The translations under genes and the position numbers were made by a program. Source: Ruegeria_B marisflavi (lineage in GTDB: Bacteria; Pseudomonadota; Alphaproteobacteria; Rhodobacterales; Rhodobacteraceae). From it: 64,000 nt of DNA. The notes beneath the pieces are model-generated. The model was not told where the DNA came from. It saw only the letters and a program-made list of their open reading frames with translations, and ran no database searches. Shown in pieces: positions 42,399 to 51,479 of the stretch. The stretch covers positions 325,411-389,410 of the forward strand of contig NZ_JAOVQN010000001.1 of the NCBI RefSeq assembly GCF_025673445.1, written 5' to 3'. Numbering within the stretch: the stretch's first letter is position 1; the number at the start of each line of letters is the position of its first letter.

Positions 42399-43139
42399 AT
42401 GAAACTGACAGGAAAACGCGCCGTTGTGACCGGCGGCAGCCGGGGTATCGGGCGCGGTATCGTCGAGGCCTTGTTGGCGGAGGGCGCCGAGGTCTGCACC
42501 TGCGGACGGGGGGGCAGGCCCGAGGACCTGTCTGCTCATGTACTCTGGTATCAACTCGACGTGTCAGATCCGGCAGCGGTGGAGGTGTTGGCCCGGTCTG
42601 TGGAAAGCATTGATATTCTTGTCAACAACGCCGGTGTGCAGGTCGAAAAGACGGTCTCCGACAGCACGGACGCAGACTGGGACCACGTGATCGGCACCAA
42701 TTGCCGGGGCGTGTTCAACATGTGCCGCGCATTCATCCCCCGGATGCCGTCGGGCGGCAGCATCGTCAACATCGGCTCGATCTCGGGCCAGTTTGCCGAT
42801 CCGTCGATGGCGCTCTACAACGCGTCCAAGGCTTTCGTGCACGGGCTTACCCGTTCCATCGCCGTCGATCACGGCCCGGATATCCGCTGCAACGCGATCT
42901 GCCCCGGCTGGATCGAGACCGGCATGCTCGACGCCGCGTTCGAGGCATCCTCGGATCAGTCGGCGGCACGCCGCGATGCGCTGGCGCGGCACGCGGCGCG
43001 TCGGTTTGGCCGACCTGAGGATATCGCCGCCATGGCCGTCTGGCTTGCCTCGGAGGAGGCATCCTTTGTTACCGGGCAACTCTTCACGGTCGATGGCGGG
43101 TTGACGGCGGCGTCACCGATCAACCCGGCGCTTTACTGA
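42399..43139 (+). CDS. Short-chain dehydrogenase/reductase
   Basis: This 246-residue classical SDR has the NAD(P) motif VVTGGSRGIGRGIVEALL near residue 9, NNAGVQ near 75, the catalytic Ser in IVNIGSISGQFADPSM and YNASKAF (Tyr and Lys) near 150, and a C-terminal FVTGQLFTVDGGLTA. ATG 42399 has GGGAGGA upstream; longer in-frame starts begin before that site and are rejected. Substrate unknown. It converges with the cyclodeaminase gene, sharing 7 bases at the ends. Confidence 0.9.
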   Translation: MKLTGKRAVVTGGSRGIGRGIVEALLAEGAEVCTCGRGGRPEDLSAHVLWYQLDVSDPAAVEVLARSVESIDILVNNAGVQVEKTVSDSTDADWDHVIGTNCRGVFNMCRAFIPRMPSGGSIVNIGSISGQFADPSMALYNASKAFVHGLTRSIAVDHGPDIRCNAICPGWIETGMLDAAFEASSDQSAARRDALARHAARRFGRPEDIAAMAVWLASEEASFVTGQLFTVDGGLTAASPINPALY

Positions 43140-44080
43140 ACCTCGCGCCAGACGTGATCGGCGCAGGCCAGATCCTGCGCCGCGATCCCGAGCGAGCGGT
43201 AGAGCGTGATGGCATCCGGGCCACTGCGCCCCGACACGGTTCCGGCCAGAACCTCGCCAATCTCTCCGCGCACATGATCCCTGGTCATTGCACCCGTCTC
43301 CAGCGCCAAGATGATCTCGCGCGCCTGGGCAAAGGCCGAGGGACGATAATCGGTGAAAACTTCCGATTTCAGCAGCAGCGCCTCGTCGATCTCCTGCATC
43401 GACGGGATCGAGGCGCCGACCGCGTTCACATGGGTGCCCGGCCCGAGCCAGTCGCCGTGCAGAACAACCGAAGCCGAGGAAGTCAGCGTGCAGACGATGT
43501 CAGCCCCACGGACCGCCTGCTCTGCATCTGGTGCGGGGGTGAAGGCGATGTCGGGATAGTGCACCGACATCCGGTTTGCGAAAGCGGCGGCGCGGTCGGG
43601 CATGCGCCCGGCGATCCTGATTTCGGAGATCTGGCGCACCAGTGTCAGCGCCGCGATATGGCTTTCGGCCTGTTCGCCCGTGCCGATCAGCGCCAGCACC
43701 CGCGCGTCAGACCGGGCCAGCGCCCGTGTCGCCACTGCCGTGGCGGCGGCGGTGCGGATCGCGGTGATCGCATCTGCATCCATCGACACGCTGGGCCGCC
43801 CGGTTTCCGGGTCGAACAGAAGCACCGCGCCGATATGCGAGCTGAGTCCCTTTGAAGGGTTTCCGGGAAACAGGCTCAGGACCTTGACACCATATGTCAC
43901 CGGGTCGGTCAGCGCGCCGGGCATGACGCCCAGACGGTTGGTCCCGTCGATATCCATCACCGTGCGCAGCGGCAGGTTGGCCTTGCCCTGCGAGACCCGG
44001 ATCATCGTCTGTGCCACGACTTCGATCGCATCGCGCATCGACAGGTGCTGGCGGATTTCTTCGGCGGAAATGATCTTCAT
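43133..44080 (-). CDS. Ornithine cyclodeaminase/mu-crystallin family protein (first copy)
   Basis: This 315-residue NAD(P)-binding protein has the family segments LPLRTVMDIDGTNRLGVMPGAL near residue 37, ITAIRTAAATAVATRAL near 104 and the Rossmann motif VLALIGTGEQAESHIAAL near 126, then THVNAVGASIPSMQEID near 218. Members reduce or cyclise imino acids, including ornithine, alanine, delta1-piperideine-2-carboxylate and pyrroline-2-carboxylate. It is co-translated with the downstream-lying alpha/beta hydrolase (ATGA at 44077-44080). Substrate not evident. Confidence 0.85.
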   Translation of the reverse strand: MKIISAEEIRQHLSMRDAIEVVAQTMIRVSQGKANLPLRTVMDIDGTNRLGVMPGALTDPVTYGVKVLSLFPGNPSKGLSSHIGAVLLFDPETGRPSVSMDADAITAIRTAAATAVATRALARSDARVLALIGTGEQAESHIAALTLVRQISEIRIAGRMPDRAAAFANRMSVHYPDIAFTPAPDAEQAVRGADIVCTLTSSASVVLHGDWLGPGTHVNAVGASIPSMQEIDEALLLKSEVFTDYRPSAFAQAREIILALETGAMTRDHVRGEIGEVLAGTVSGRSGPDAITLYRSLGIAAQDLACADHVWREVQ

Positions 44081-44934
44081 ATCAGGCTCTCCTCTCCGGC
44101 AGGCCAGATCGTTTGGCCAGCCGGCAGGCCCAGCACCCCGCGCAGCAATGCGGTATAGGCGTCAGGACGGGTGACATAGGGAAAGTGGCTGGCCGCCCGG
44201 AACCTGTAGGCGCGAACAGGGTCCAGCGCGGCGCGCAGGCTCTCGCGCATCGGTGGCGAGATCAGATGGTCGTCGTCGCTTTGAACAGTAAAGATGCGGT
44301 CGCGCGGCAGGCTTTGCGCGGGCAGGTCCGGTGCGGTTTTCAGCACCTGCAAGCGCGCGCGCAATTCGTCTTCGGGAATGCGCCCGCGCACCTCTTGCAG
44401 CAAGAGCGACGCCAGATCGCGATAGGGATGATCGGGCGTTTGCCAGCCGGTCAATCCGGCCTCGAACCCCGCGCGCAGCTCGTCGATTGGCGTGTAGGCA
44501 AGGTCCAGCGCATAGGGTGGCACCTGGTCGACCCCGCGAACCGAGGCCAGCGTGTTGGCCGCCACCAGCCCGCCGCACAGCGCCGGTTCGGTGGCGGTCA
44601 GATACTGCGCCAGATAACCGCCCAGCGACGAGCCGAGCACGGTCGCGCCCTGCATTCCGGCATCCGCGATCAGTTGCGTGAGATCGGTCGCCCAATCCGC
44701 GATGCCACCCGAGGCCGGATAGCTCACCGCGAGGATGCGCGCCTCGCTCGACAGTGCGGCGATCTGTTGCCAGAAGATATCGGCCCGGCCCAGCGTGCCG
44801 GGGATCAGCACCAGTGCGGGGCCGCTGTGCCCCATCCGGATCACCCCCCAGTCGCGGCCATTGACAAGATGGTGGGTTTCCGGGTGCAGGGCCGTAAACT
44901 TGCCGCGTTCGGCTATCAGGTCTCGCTCTCCCAA
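44077..44934 (-). CDS. Alpha/beta hydrolase
   Basis: This 285-residue hydrolase has ALVLIPGTLGRADIFWQQIAAL near residue 38, nucleophile elbow ATVLGSSLGGYLAQYL near 98, and a conserved His in the last 40 residues (FRAASHFPYVTRPDAY). The order on the minus strand is pepT, hydrolase, cyclodeaminase, with 4-base gaps or overlaps between them, so the three are one transcription unit. No close family with known substrate is recognised. Confidence 0.85.
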   Translation of the reverse strand: MGERDLIAERGKFTALHPETHHLVNGRDWGVIRMGHSGPALVLIPGTLGRADIFWQQIAALSSEARILAVSYPASGGIADWATDLTQLIADAGMQGATVLGSSLGGYLAQYLTATEPALCGGLVAANTLASVRGVDQVPPYALDLAYTPIDELRAGFEAGLTGWQTPDHPYRDLASLLLQEVRGRIPEDELRARLQVLKTAPDLPAQSLPRDRIFTVQSDDDHLISPPMRESLRAALDPVRAYRFRAASHFPYVTRPDAYTALLRGVLGLPAGQTIWPAGEESLI

Positions 44935-44937
44935 ACC

Positions 44938-46176
44938 TCAGCTCTTTGTCGCCATCTGCGCCAGGGTCAGGCAAGTGCGTGTGGCGGTTGCCATATCCTG
45001 TACCGAAATCCATTCCAGCGGCCCGTGGATACACTGCATGCCGGTAAAGACATTCGGTGTCGGCACTCCCATCTCGGTCAGACGGGATCCATCGGTGCCA
45101 CCGCGGATCGGGACCGAGATCGGCTCTATCCCTTCGGCCTTGGCCGCCGCGCGGGCCAGCTCGACGGGCGTCATGTCCTCTTCCAGCCAATAGCGCATGT
45201 TACGGTATTGCGGATAGATCTCGCATTTGATCGCCGCGCGCGGCTCTCCCGCCTGCACGGCGGCGCAGACCTGGCGCAGCAATTCGCCCTTGGCGGCCAG
45301 CCCGTCCCGCTCGAAATCGCGCAGGATGAACTTGATCACCATCTCGGACGAGCCGCCCTCCATGTCGGTGGCATGGATGAACCCGTCGCGGTCGGCGGTG
45401 GTTTCGGGCGTCATGGTCGCCTGTGGCAAGGTCTGCACGATCTTCGAGGCAAGGTGGATGGCGTTGACCATCTTCTCCTTGGCCCAGCCGGGATGGATCG
45501 ACACGCCGGTCACCGTCACCACCGCGCGGTCGGCCGAAAAGCTTTCATATTCGATCTCGCCCACTTGCCCCCCATCCAGCGTATAGGCGAAATCGGCGCG
45601 CAGGTCCTTGGGCAGACACTCGCTCACCCCGCGCCCGATTTCCTCGTCGGGGGTAAAGGCCATGCGGATTGGGCCACGCGCGATCTCGGGGCTGTTCAGC
45701 AGATGCCGCGCCATGGTCATCACGATGGCCACCCCCGCCTTGTCATCGGCACCGAGCAGTGTGGTACCCGAGGCGGTGATCAGGTCATGACCAATCTTTT
45801 CCGCCAGATAGGGGTGCTCGGCGGGCGACAGCACCAGCGCGGGATCGTCGGGAAAGGTGATGTCGCCACCGTTATAGCCGCTGATCACGCGCGGCTTCAC
45901 GCCGCTGGCGTTGAATTGCGGCGCGGTGTCCACATGGGCAAGGAACCCAACGGTCGGCCCCGGCGCGGTGCCGGGGATGGTGGCCAGCACGACGCCATAG
46001 TCGGTCAGTTCCACATCCTGGGCGCCCATTTCGGTCAACTCGTCGCGCAGCAGGTGCAGCATGTCGAACTGGCAAGCGGTGCTGGGAGAGGTGGGCACGC
46101 TCTCGTCGCTCTGGCTGTCGATGGCGGCATAGCGCACGAGACGGTCCTGAAGTTCCTGGTCGAATGGGTTTTGCAT
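44938..46176 (-). CDS. pepT: Peptidase T (tripeptidase)
   Basis: This 412-residue M20 metallopeptidase has zinc-site segments VGFLAHVDTAPQF near residue 75, LLGADDKAGVAIVMTMARHLL near 138 and IRMAFTPDEEIGRGV near 165, then PIRGGTDGSRLTEMGVPTPNVF near 370. Length and sequence fit PepT of E. coli (408 residues). ATG 46176 follows an AGGAGGTGAC site; a 17-residue longer frame is less likely. It removes N-terminal residues from tripeptides in the cytoplasm. It leads a three-gene minus-strand unit divergent from the S-formylglutathione hydrolase gene. Confidence 0.93.
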   Translation of the reverse strand: MQNPFDQELQDRLVRYAAIDSQSDESVPTSPSTACQFDMLHLLRDELTEMGAQDVELTDYGVVLATIPGTAPGPTVGFLAHVDTAPQFNASGVKPRVISGYNGGDITFPDDPALVLSPAEHPYLAEKIGHDLITASGTTLLGADDKAGVAIVMTMARHLLNSPEIARGPIRMAFTPDEEIGRGVSECLPKDLRADFAYTLDGGQVGEIEYESFSADRAVVTVTGVSIHPGWAKEKMVNAIHLASKIVQTLPQATMTPETTADRDGFIHATDMEGGSSEMVIKFILRDFERDGLAAKGELLRQVCAAVQAGEPRAAIKCEIYPQYRNMRYWLEEDMTPVELARAAAKAEGIEPISVPIRGGTDGSRLTEMGVPTPNVFTGMQCIHGPLEWISVQDMATATRTCLTLAQMATKS

Positions 46177-46346
46177 GTCACCTCCTGCGGTTGCCGCGAT
46201 CAAAGGCGCAGCTCCTGGACAAGTCAAGCGGGCCGCTGGGGCGCCGCAGGGTGTCGGAAAAAGACGGGGTCGGTCGGCCAGTACGCTTTACCTCTGCGCC
46301 CTGTCCCGCTAGCCATGGCGGGGAACCAGTGGGAAAGGACCGTGTC

Positions 46347-47183
46347 ATGATCGAAACCGTCTCGGAAAACGCCTGTCTCGGCGGTGTACAGGGTGTCTAT
46401 CGCCATACCTCCTCAGCCACCGGCTGTGACATGACCTTTGGCCTGTTCCTGCCGGCTGAGGCCAAGGACGGCCCGGTGCCGGTGCTGTGGTATCTGTCGG
46501 GTCTGACCTGCACCCATGAAAACGCCATGGTCAAGGCGGGTGCGCAGGGATGGGCCGCCGAACAGGGAATCGCGCTGGTCTTTCCCGACACCTCGCCGCG
46601 CGGCGAGGGCGTGGCCGATCACGAGGATTACGATCTGGGACAGGGCGCGGGCTTCTATGTGAACGCCACTCAGGAGCCCTGGGCCCCGCATTTCCGCATG
46701 TGGGATTACGTGGCCGAGGAACTGCCCGCGTTGGTGGCCGAACATTTCGCCATCGACCCCGAGCGGCAGGCGATCACCGGCCATTCCATGGGCGGGCACG
46801 GGGCGCTGACACTGGCAATGAACCTGCCGGGCCGCTATCGCTCGGTTTCGGCCTTCGCGCCGATCTCGAACCCGACCGCCGCCGACTGGGGCCGCAAGCA
46901 GCTGACCGCTTATCTTGGGGATGACGAGTCGACCTGGGCCAAGCATGACGCGACATTGATGATGAAACAGGTGGGCTTTGACGGTCCGATCCTGATCGAC
47001 ACCGGCACCAGTGACCAGTTCATCGACCTGCTTCGCCCCGAGGCGCTGGCCGCCGCCATCGCCGAGCGCCGCCAGCAGGCCACCCTGCGGCTGCAACCGG
47101 GGTATGACCATTCCTATTTCTTTGTCTCCAGTTTCATGGAAGACCACGTCTCGTTCCATGCCGAAGCACTCTATCGCGATTGA
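46347..47183 (+). CDS. fghA: S-formylglutathione hydrolase
   Basis: This 278-residue serine esterase has VLWYLSGLTCTHENAMVKAGAQ near residue 50, LVFPDTSPRGEGVADHEDYDLGQGAGFYVNATQ near 85 and nucleophile motif QAITGHSMGGHGALTLA near 145. These are diagnostic of FghA/esterase D. It hydrolyses S-formylglutathione to formate and glutathione, the second step of formaldehyde detoxification. ATG 46347 gives the family length. A shared transcript with sthA is likely, since the genes are 8 bases apart. BoxC also yields formate, but no link to that is shown. Confidence 0.93.
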   Translation: MIETVSENACLGGVQGVYRHTSSATGCDMTFGLFLPAEAKDGPVPVLWYLSGLTCTHENAMVKAGAQGWAAEQGIALVFPDTSPRGEGVADHEDYDLGQGAGFYVNATQEPWAPHFRMWDYVAEELPALVAEHFAIDPERQAITGHSMGGHGALTLAMNLPGRYRSVSAFAPISNPTAADWGRKQLTAYLGDDESTWAKHDATLMMKQVGFDGPILIDTGTSDQFIDLLRPEALAAAIAERRQQATLRLQPGYDHSYFFVSSFMEDHVSFHAEALYRD

Positions 47184-47191
47184 GCAGCGGA

Positions 47192-48643
47192 ATGAGCACG
47201 TTCGACTATGACCTGATCATCATCGGGTCCGGCCCCTCGGGCCGGGCCGCCGCGATCCAGGCAGGCAAGCTGAAACGCCGGGTGCTGGTGATCGACCGCA
47301 AGGACCGGCTGGGCGGTGTCTCGGTCCATACCGGCACCATTCCGTCCAAGACGCTGCGCGAAACGGTGCTGAACCTGTCGGGCTGGCGCGAGCGGAGCTT
47401 TTATGGCCTGTCCTACCGGGTCAAGGACCGGATCAGCGCTGAGGACCTCAAGGCGCGGCTGCACATGACGCTCGACTACGAGGTCGACGTGCTGGAACAC
47501 CAGTTCAACCGCAACCATGTGGATACGCTGAACGGGCTGGCGCGCTTTGTCGGCCCGCACGAGATCGAAGTCGCGACCGAGGCCGGGGATACCACTCGCC
47601 TGACCGCATCGAAGTTCCTGATTGCCACCGGTACCAAGACCTATCGCCCTGATTATGTTCCATTTAATGGGCGTACCGTCGTCGATGGCGACGAGTTTCT
47701 GGAGATGGCCGAGATCCCCCGTTCGCTGGCCGTGATCGGCGCCGGGGTGATCGGGGTAGAGTATGCCACCATGTTCTCGGCGCTGGATGTGCGGGTGACG
47801 CTGATCGAACCGCGCGAGACGTTTCTGGACTTTATCGACCGCACCCTGATTCAGGATTTCACCCATCAGATCAGGGAAAATGGCGTCGATCTTCGGCTGG
47901 GCTCGGCGGTAGAAAAGATCGAGGATGCAGGCGATCATGTCGAGATCAGCCTAGCCAACGGGCGCCATGTGCGGGCCGAAATGCTGCTGTTTGCCGCCGG
48001 GCGGATGGGCGCGACCTCGGCGCTGAACCTCGACGCGGTGGGGCTGAAGACCGACCACCGCAACCGGATCACGGTGGAGCGAAAGACCTATCAGACCGCC
48101 GTGCCGCATATCTATGCCACCGGCGATGTGATTGGGCATCCGTCGCTGGCCTCGACCTCTTTGCAGCAGGGAAGGGTGGCGGCCTGCCATGCGCTGGAGA
48201 CCCCGACGCTGCCGGAAAGCCCTTGGTATCCTTACGGAATTTACTCGGTTCCCGAGATGTCGACCTGCGGCATGTCCGAGGAGGAATTGCAGGAGCGCGG
48301 CATTCCCTACGAGGTGGGCGTGGCGCGGTTCCGCGAGACCTCGCGCGGGCATATCATGGGGCTGGAACATGGTATGCTTAAGATGCTCTTGTCCTTGAAA
48401 ACAAGGCGGGTTCTGGGGGTGCAGATCGTCGGCGAAGGGGCCACCGAACTGATCCATATCGGGCAGGCGGTGATGAACCTGAAGGGCACGGTGAACTACT
48501 TCGTACAGAACACGTTCAACTATCCCACGCTGGCCGAAGCCTACAAGATCGCGGGGCTGGATGCGTTCAACCGCATGCCGATCCCCAAGGAGTTCAAGGT
48601 GCGCCGCAAGGAGGGCACGCAACCGGAAAACCCGGAGAATTGA
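47192..48643 (+). CDS. sthA: Soluble pyridine nucleotide transhydrogenase
   Basis: This 483-residue flavoprotein has an FAD motif DLIIIGSGPSGRAAAIQAG near residue 6, the sequence GVSVHTGTIPSKTLRE near 44, where other family members have a redox Cys pair, and an NAD motif LAVIGAGVIGVEYATMFSAL near 177. Replacement of the CxxxxC pair is the mark of SthA rather than lipoamide dehydrogenase. It passes hydride between NADPH and NADH. ATG 47192 is 8 bases after fghA. Confidence 0.93.
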   Translation: MSTFDYDLIIIGSGPSGRAAAIQAGKLKRRVLVIDRKDRLGGVSVHTGTIPSKTLRETVLNLSGWRERSFYGLSYRVKDRISAEDLKARLHMTLDYEVDVLEHQFNRNHVDTLNGLARFVGPHEIEVATEAGDTTRLTASKFLIATGTKTYRPDYVPFNGRTVVDGDEFLEMAEIPRSLAVIGAGVIGVEYATMFSALDVRVTLIEPRETFLDFIDRTLIQDFTHQIRENGVDLRLGSAVEKIEDAGDHVEISLANGRHVRAEMLLFAAGRMGATSALNLDAVGLKTDHRNRITVERKTYQTAVPHIYATGDVIGHPSLASTSLQQGRVAACHALETPTLPESPWYPYGIYSVPEMSTCGMSEEELQERGIPYEVGVARFRETSRGHIMGLEHGMLKMLLSLKTRRVLGVQIVGEGATELIHIGQAVMNLKGTVNYFVQNTFNYPTLAEAYKIAGLDAFNRMPIPKEFKVRRKEGTQPENPEN

Positions 48644-48686
48644 CCGTTTTGTACCTGTCCCGGAGGGGCAATTGACCGTTTTGTAC
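48638..48686 (+). repeat. 17-bp direct repeat at the end of sthA
   Basis: AATTGACCGTTTTGTAC occurs at 48638-48654, including the sthA stop codon, and exactly again at 48670-48686, 32 bp apart. A CCCGGAG heptamer precedes both. The arrangement looks like a short tandem duplication. Confidence 0.7.
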
Positions 48687-48754
48687 GTAGGTATCGACGC
48701 CTGCCGGGGGAGTAGGGAACCCTTCGGATGACCGGCCCGGCTGCCGGTTTGCTC

Positions 48755-49135
48755 TCAGAGGGCGCCATCGGTCGAGAAGCGCTGCGCAAACCAGCGTGAG
48801 ACCGACCGAAGAAGATGACAGATTGCGATTTCAACGGCCTCTTTTGGGGCCGCGGCAAACTGGTCTTTTCGCGCGTTTGCCTCGGCCTCCAGGCGCGCGC
48901 GCCTTTCCGCAAGATATCGTTCTTTCCGGATTTCGTGGCGCCCAAGAGCAACTCTGCCGTGGCCGTATTCAGAAGTGATGTCCTGATTGGTTCTGAAGTG
49001 ATGGCGTTCAAACATTTGTCCGTTCTCCTGATCCATATGCGTTTCTGCTGTAAGTTCAGGGTACGGATTTTCGAATTTGGGAGAACGCGTGTATCTTTGA
49101 ATGAACCATTCCAGAATCCGGTTCAATCGACTCAT
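48755..49135 (-). CDS. Small charged protein, hypothetical
   Basis: An open frame of about 127 codons encodes a protein with many Arg, Glu and His residues, including an IRKERYLAERRARLEAEANARK stretch near residue 73 that could form a helix. No family is recognised. Its ATG shares the tetranucleotide CATG with the divergent LysR start at 49134, so neither gene has upstream room for a separate promoter, which lowers confidence. The surrounding 48644-49100 region holds no better gene on the plus strand. Confidence 0.4.
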   Translation of the reverse strand: MSRLNRILEWFIQRYTRSPKFENPYPELTAETHMDQENGQMFERHHFRTNQDITSEYGHGRVALGRHEIRKERYLAERRARLEAEANARKDQFAAAPKEAVEIAICHLLRSVSRWFAQRFSTDGAL

Positions 49136-50036
49136 GGACAAGTTTCAGTGTATGCGCGCATTTCGTGAAGTTGCCCAGCAAGGCGGTTTCGCCGCCGCCG
49201 CCAGGGTGCTCAACTCTTCTCCGCCGTCTGTAACCCGTCTGATTTCAGAACTGGAAGAGGACCTTGGAATACGGCTTTTTACCAGATCAACACGCAACGT
49301 CAGCCTGACCGAAGAAGGTGAATTGCTGTTGCGTCGCGGTGTAGCGCTGGTTGACGAGCTGGATGCCGTAACCGACGAAATTCGTGACAGCCAACACACT
49401 CCGCGCGGGCATCTGCGCGTCAGCAGCGTGGTTGCATTTGGACAGGAGCGGGTCGCACCCGCGATCCCGGCATTCATGGAAATGTACCCGAACGTCCGGG
49501 TCGAGTTGGAGATTTCCAACCGAAAGGTCGATCTCGTGCAGGAACATTATGATCTGGCAATTCGTATTGGCGGCTCTGACGGGCTGGAAGTCTCATCGCT
49601 GAAAGCCCGAAAGATTTTTTCGCAGAAACTGGTTTTTGTCGCCACGCCTGAATACATAGCGCGGCACGGGGAGCCGGAGACACTGGACGCGTTAGAGCAG
49701 CATCTGGTGGTCAAGCAGGTCAGCGGAAACTGGGGGCGCGAAAATGATTTCTGGTATCACGGCGAAAAACTCTCGTTCAGCTTGCCGGAAAGGTTCGTGG
49801 TCAACTCTCCGAATGCCGCGCGGAACGTTGTTCTGACTGGCGGTGCCATTGGTCTGATCAACGATTATCTGGTCGCGGGGATGATATCAGACGGCCGACT
49901 GGTTCGCATATTGCCTGAATTCCAGACGCTCGATCAGCCGGTTTACGCGGTGTTCGTGCACAGGAACTACATGCCGGCCAAGGTGCGGGTGTTCATCGAT
50001 CACCTTGTCAATGTGCTTGGCGCACCGGTCCAGTAA
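49134..50036 (+). CDS. LysR-family regulator
   Basis: This 300-residue LysR-type protein opens MDKFQCMRAFREVAQQGGFAAAARVLNSSPPSVTRLISELEEDLGIRLFTRSTRNVSLT, the canonical helix-turn-helix domain. An effector domain follows. ATG 49134 gives the standard distance to the HTH; an 11-residue extension from 49101 is not needed. Targets are not apparent: the gene is divergent only from a doubtful small open frame and is followed by YaiI. Confidence 0.9.
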   Translation: MDKFQCMRAFREVAQQGGFAAAARVLNSSPPSVTRLISELEEDLGIRLFTRSTRNVSLTEEGELLLRRGVALVDELDAVTDEIRDSQHTPRGHLRVSSVVAFGQERVAPAIPAFMEMYPNVRVELEISNRKVDLVQEHYDLAIRIGGSDGLEVSSLKARKIFSQKLVFVATPEYIARHGEPETLDALEQHLVVKQVSGNWGRENDFWYHGEKLSFSLPERFVVNSPNAARNVVLTGGAIGLINDYLVAGMISDGRLVRILPEFQTLDQPVYAVFVHRNYMPAKVRVFIDHLVNVLGAPVQ

Positions 50037-50141
50037 GTGGACTCAGCATCGAGGTCCGAGCGCGGGGTCCTGGACCGGGTACTTGTCTTTGCGGGGTTTC
50101 CTGCCTTCTAACCAGCAGCAAGAGCCTGTAGAGAGCCCGAC

Positions 50142-50606
50142 ATGACAACGCTTTACATCGACGCCGACGCCTGTCCGGTGAAATCCGAGGCCGAGCGGGT
50201 CGCCACCCGGCACCAGCTGCGCATGGTCTTGGTGTCGAACGGGGGCTTGCGCCCCTCGGCCAATCCGCTGGTCGAGACGGTGGTGGTGCCCGAGGGGCCG
50301 GACGTGGCCGACATGTGGATCGCCGAGCGCGCCGGGCGGGGCGATGTGGTGGTCACCGCCGATATCCCGCTGGCGGCGAAATGCGTGGCGGCGGGGGCGC
50401 GGGTGCTACGGCACAGCGGCGAGGCATTCACCCCGGCCAATATAGGCCAGCAACTGGCGATGCGCGACCTGATGGCCGATCTGCGCGCGGCCAACCCGCT
50501 GGGTATGGCGGGCGGCGGCAAGCCGTTTTCCAAGGCCGACCGCTCGCGGTTTCTGGATGCGCTGGAGCGTGAGATTCGGGCGGCCCTGCGGGACGGGCAG
50601 AACTAG
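50142..50606 (+). CDS. YaiI/YqxD family protein (DUF188, UPF0178)
   Basis: This 154-residue protein opens MTTLYIDADACPVKSEAERVA and has VVVPEGPDVADMWIAERAGRGDVVVTADIPLAAKCVAAGA near residue 47, the diagnostic UPF0178 segments with a PIN/NYN-like acidic cluster. Function is unassigned, though the fold suggests a nuclease. Its stop overlaps the start side of the convergent 50603 gene by 4 bases. Confidence 0.9.
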   Translation: MTTLYIDADACPVKSEAERVATRHQLRMVLVSNGGLRPSANPLVETVVVPEGPDVADMWIAERAGRGDVVVTADIPLAAKCVAAGARVLRHSGEAFTPANIGQQLAMRDLMADLRAANPLGMAGGGKPFSKADRSRFLDALEREIRAALRDGQN

Positions 50607-51304
50607 CCGCGCAGGTTTGCGCGGATCTCTACCTGATGTTTGTCGACGTCGGGATCTTGGCGCTTGAGCTTTGCCTCGGCCACGGCCTTGCGCGCGAGCA
50701 GCTCGGATTTATGTACCTGAATGTGCAGGGCGGCGGTTTCGCCAAGCGAGCGGCTGATCGACTGCGCCGATTGCCCGGCTGAAAGGGCCGACTGACCAAG
50801 GTTGCGGGCCGAGCGCCCGACAGTGCTTCCATAGGGGCGTATCCGGTGGAAGAGGAAGAGGATCAGGTAGACGATCAGAACCGCAACCGCGCCCAACACC
50901 CAGATTTGAGCGCCCACGATGGCGCCCGATGTCGCGTGTTTGATGCCGGCCTCAAGATGCAGGGCGGCGCTGCTGGCCGTCGCTGCCTCGACCTGGGCTT
51001 CGGTGAGAGACCTTGGCGGAACCGGTTCCCGAGTCCGGTTCAGGTTGCCGTGACGGTCGAACCCGAACTTATCCCGGGTTCGGGAACTGTACGGGGATAT
51101 TTCGACCATGCCGAGTGATGCATCAAAGAACATGCCGCAGTACTCGCCCGGCTCGACGATGCACAGATGTGCGGGGACTGTTCCGTATTGGTGGTCCGAG
51201 TATGTTTTGGGCGTGGCTGTAAGCAGCCCGATAGCGCCACCCCCCGCGACGAGTGCGAGGAGTGCGGCGCAGGACAGGACCGCGACTGAAATCAATTTCC
51301 TCAA
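50603..51304 (-). CDS. Membrane protein of unknown function
   Basis: About 233 residues with two hydrophobic spans, near residues 4-25 and 130-155, and a Gln/Ser/Ala-rich cytoplasmic C-terminus (STVGRSARNLGQSALSAGQSAQSI). No family recognised. The start is uncertain: the frame is open upstream to 51640, but a TTG at 51304 begins the first hydrophobic segment (LRKLISVAVLSCAALLALV), and upstream codons lack a sensible protein. No ribosome-binding site is clear for it. Confidence 0.55.
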   Translation of the reverse strand: MRKLISVAVLSCAALLALVAGGGAIGLLTATPKTYSDHQYGTVPAHLCIVEPGEYCGMFFDASLGMVEISPYSSRTRDKFGFDRHGNLNRTREPVPPRSLTEAQVEAATASSAALHLEAGIKHATSGAIVGAQIWVLGAVAVLIVYLILFLFHRIRPYGSTVGRSARNLGQSALSAGQSAQSISRSLGETAALHIQVHKSELLARKAVAEAKLKRQDPDVDKHQVEIRANLRG

Positions 51305-51479
51305 GGGGCGAAATCCCGTTCCAAGTCTACAATTAACGCATCTACCTTGTTGCGAAAGCGTGACCGCAATATGGCTGGCGCGAGGTGTGACGAAGGAACC
51401 GGAAAAATCGGGCGTCGGCGGGCTGGATAGAGCCGCATATTGTGGCACAATTTGACCCCAGGAGCGTGCGGAGGGAGCT

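Noticed and set aside
44113..46350. Open frame of about 745 codons on the plus strand across the hydrolase and pepT
   Set aside because: Antisense to two coupled enzyme genes; no ribosome-binding site and no domain.
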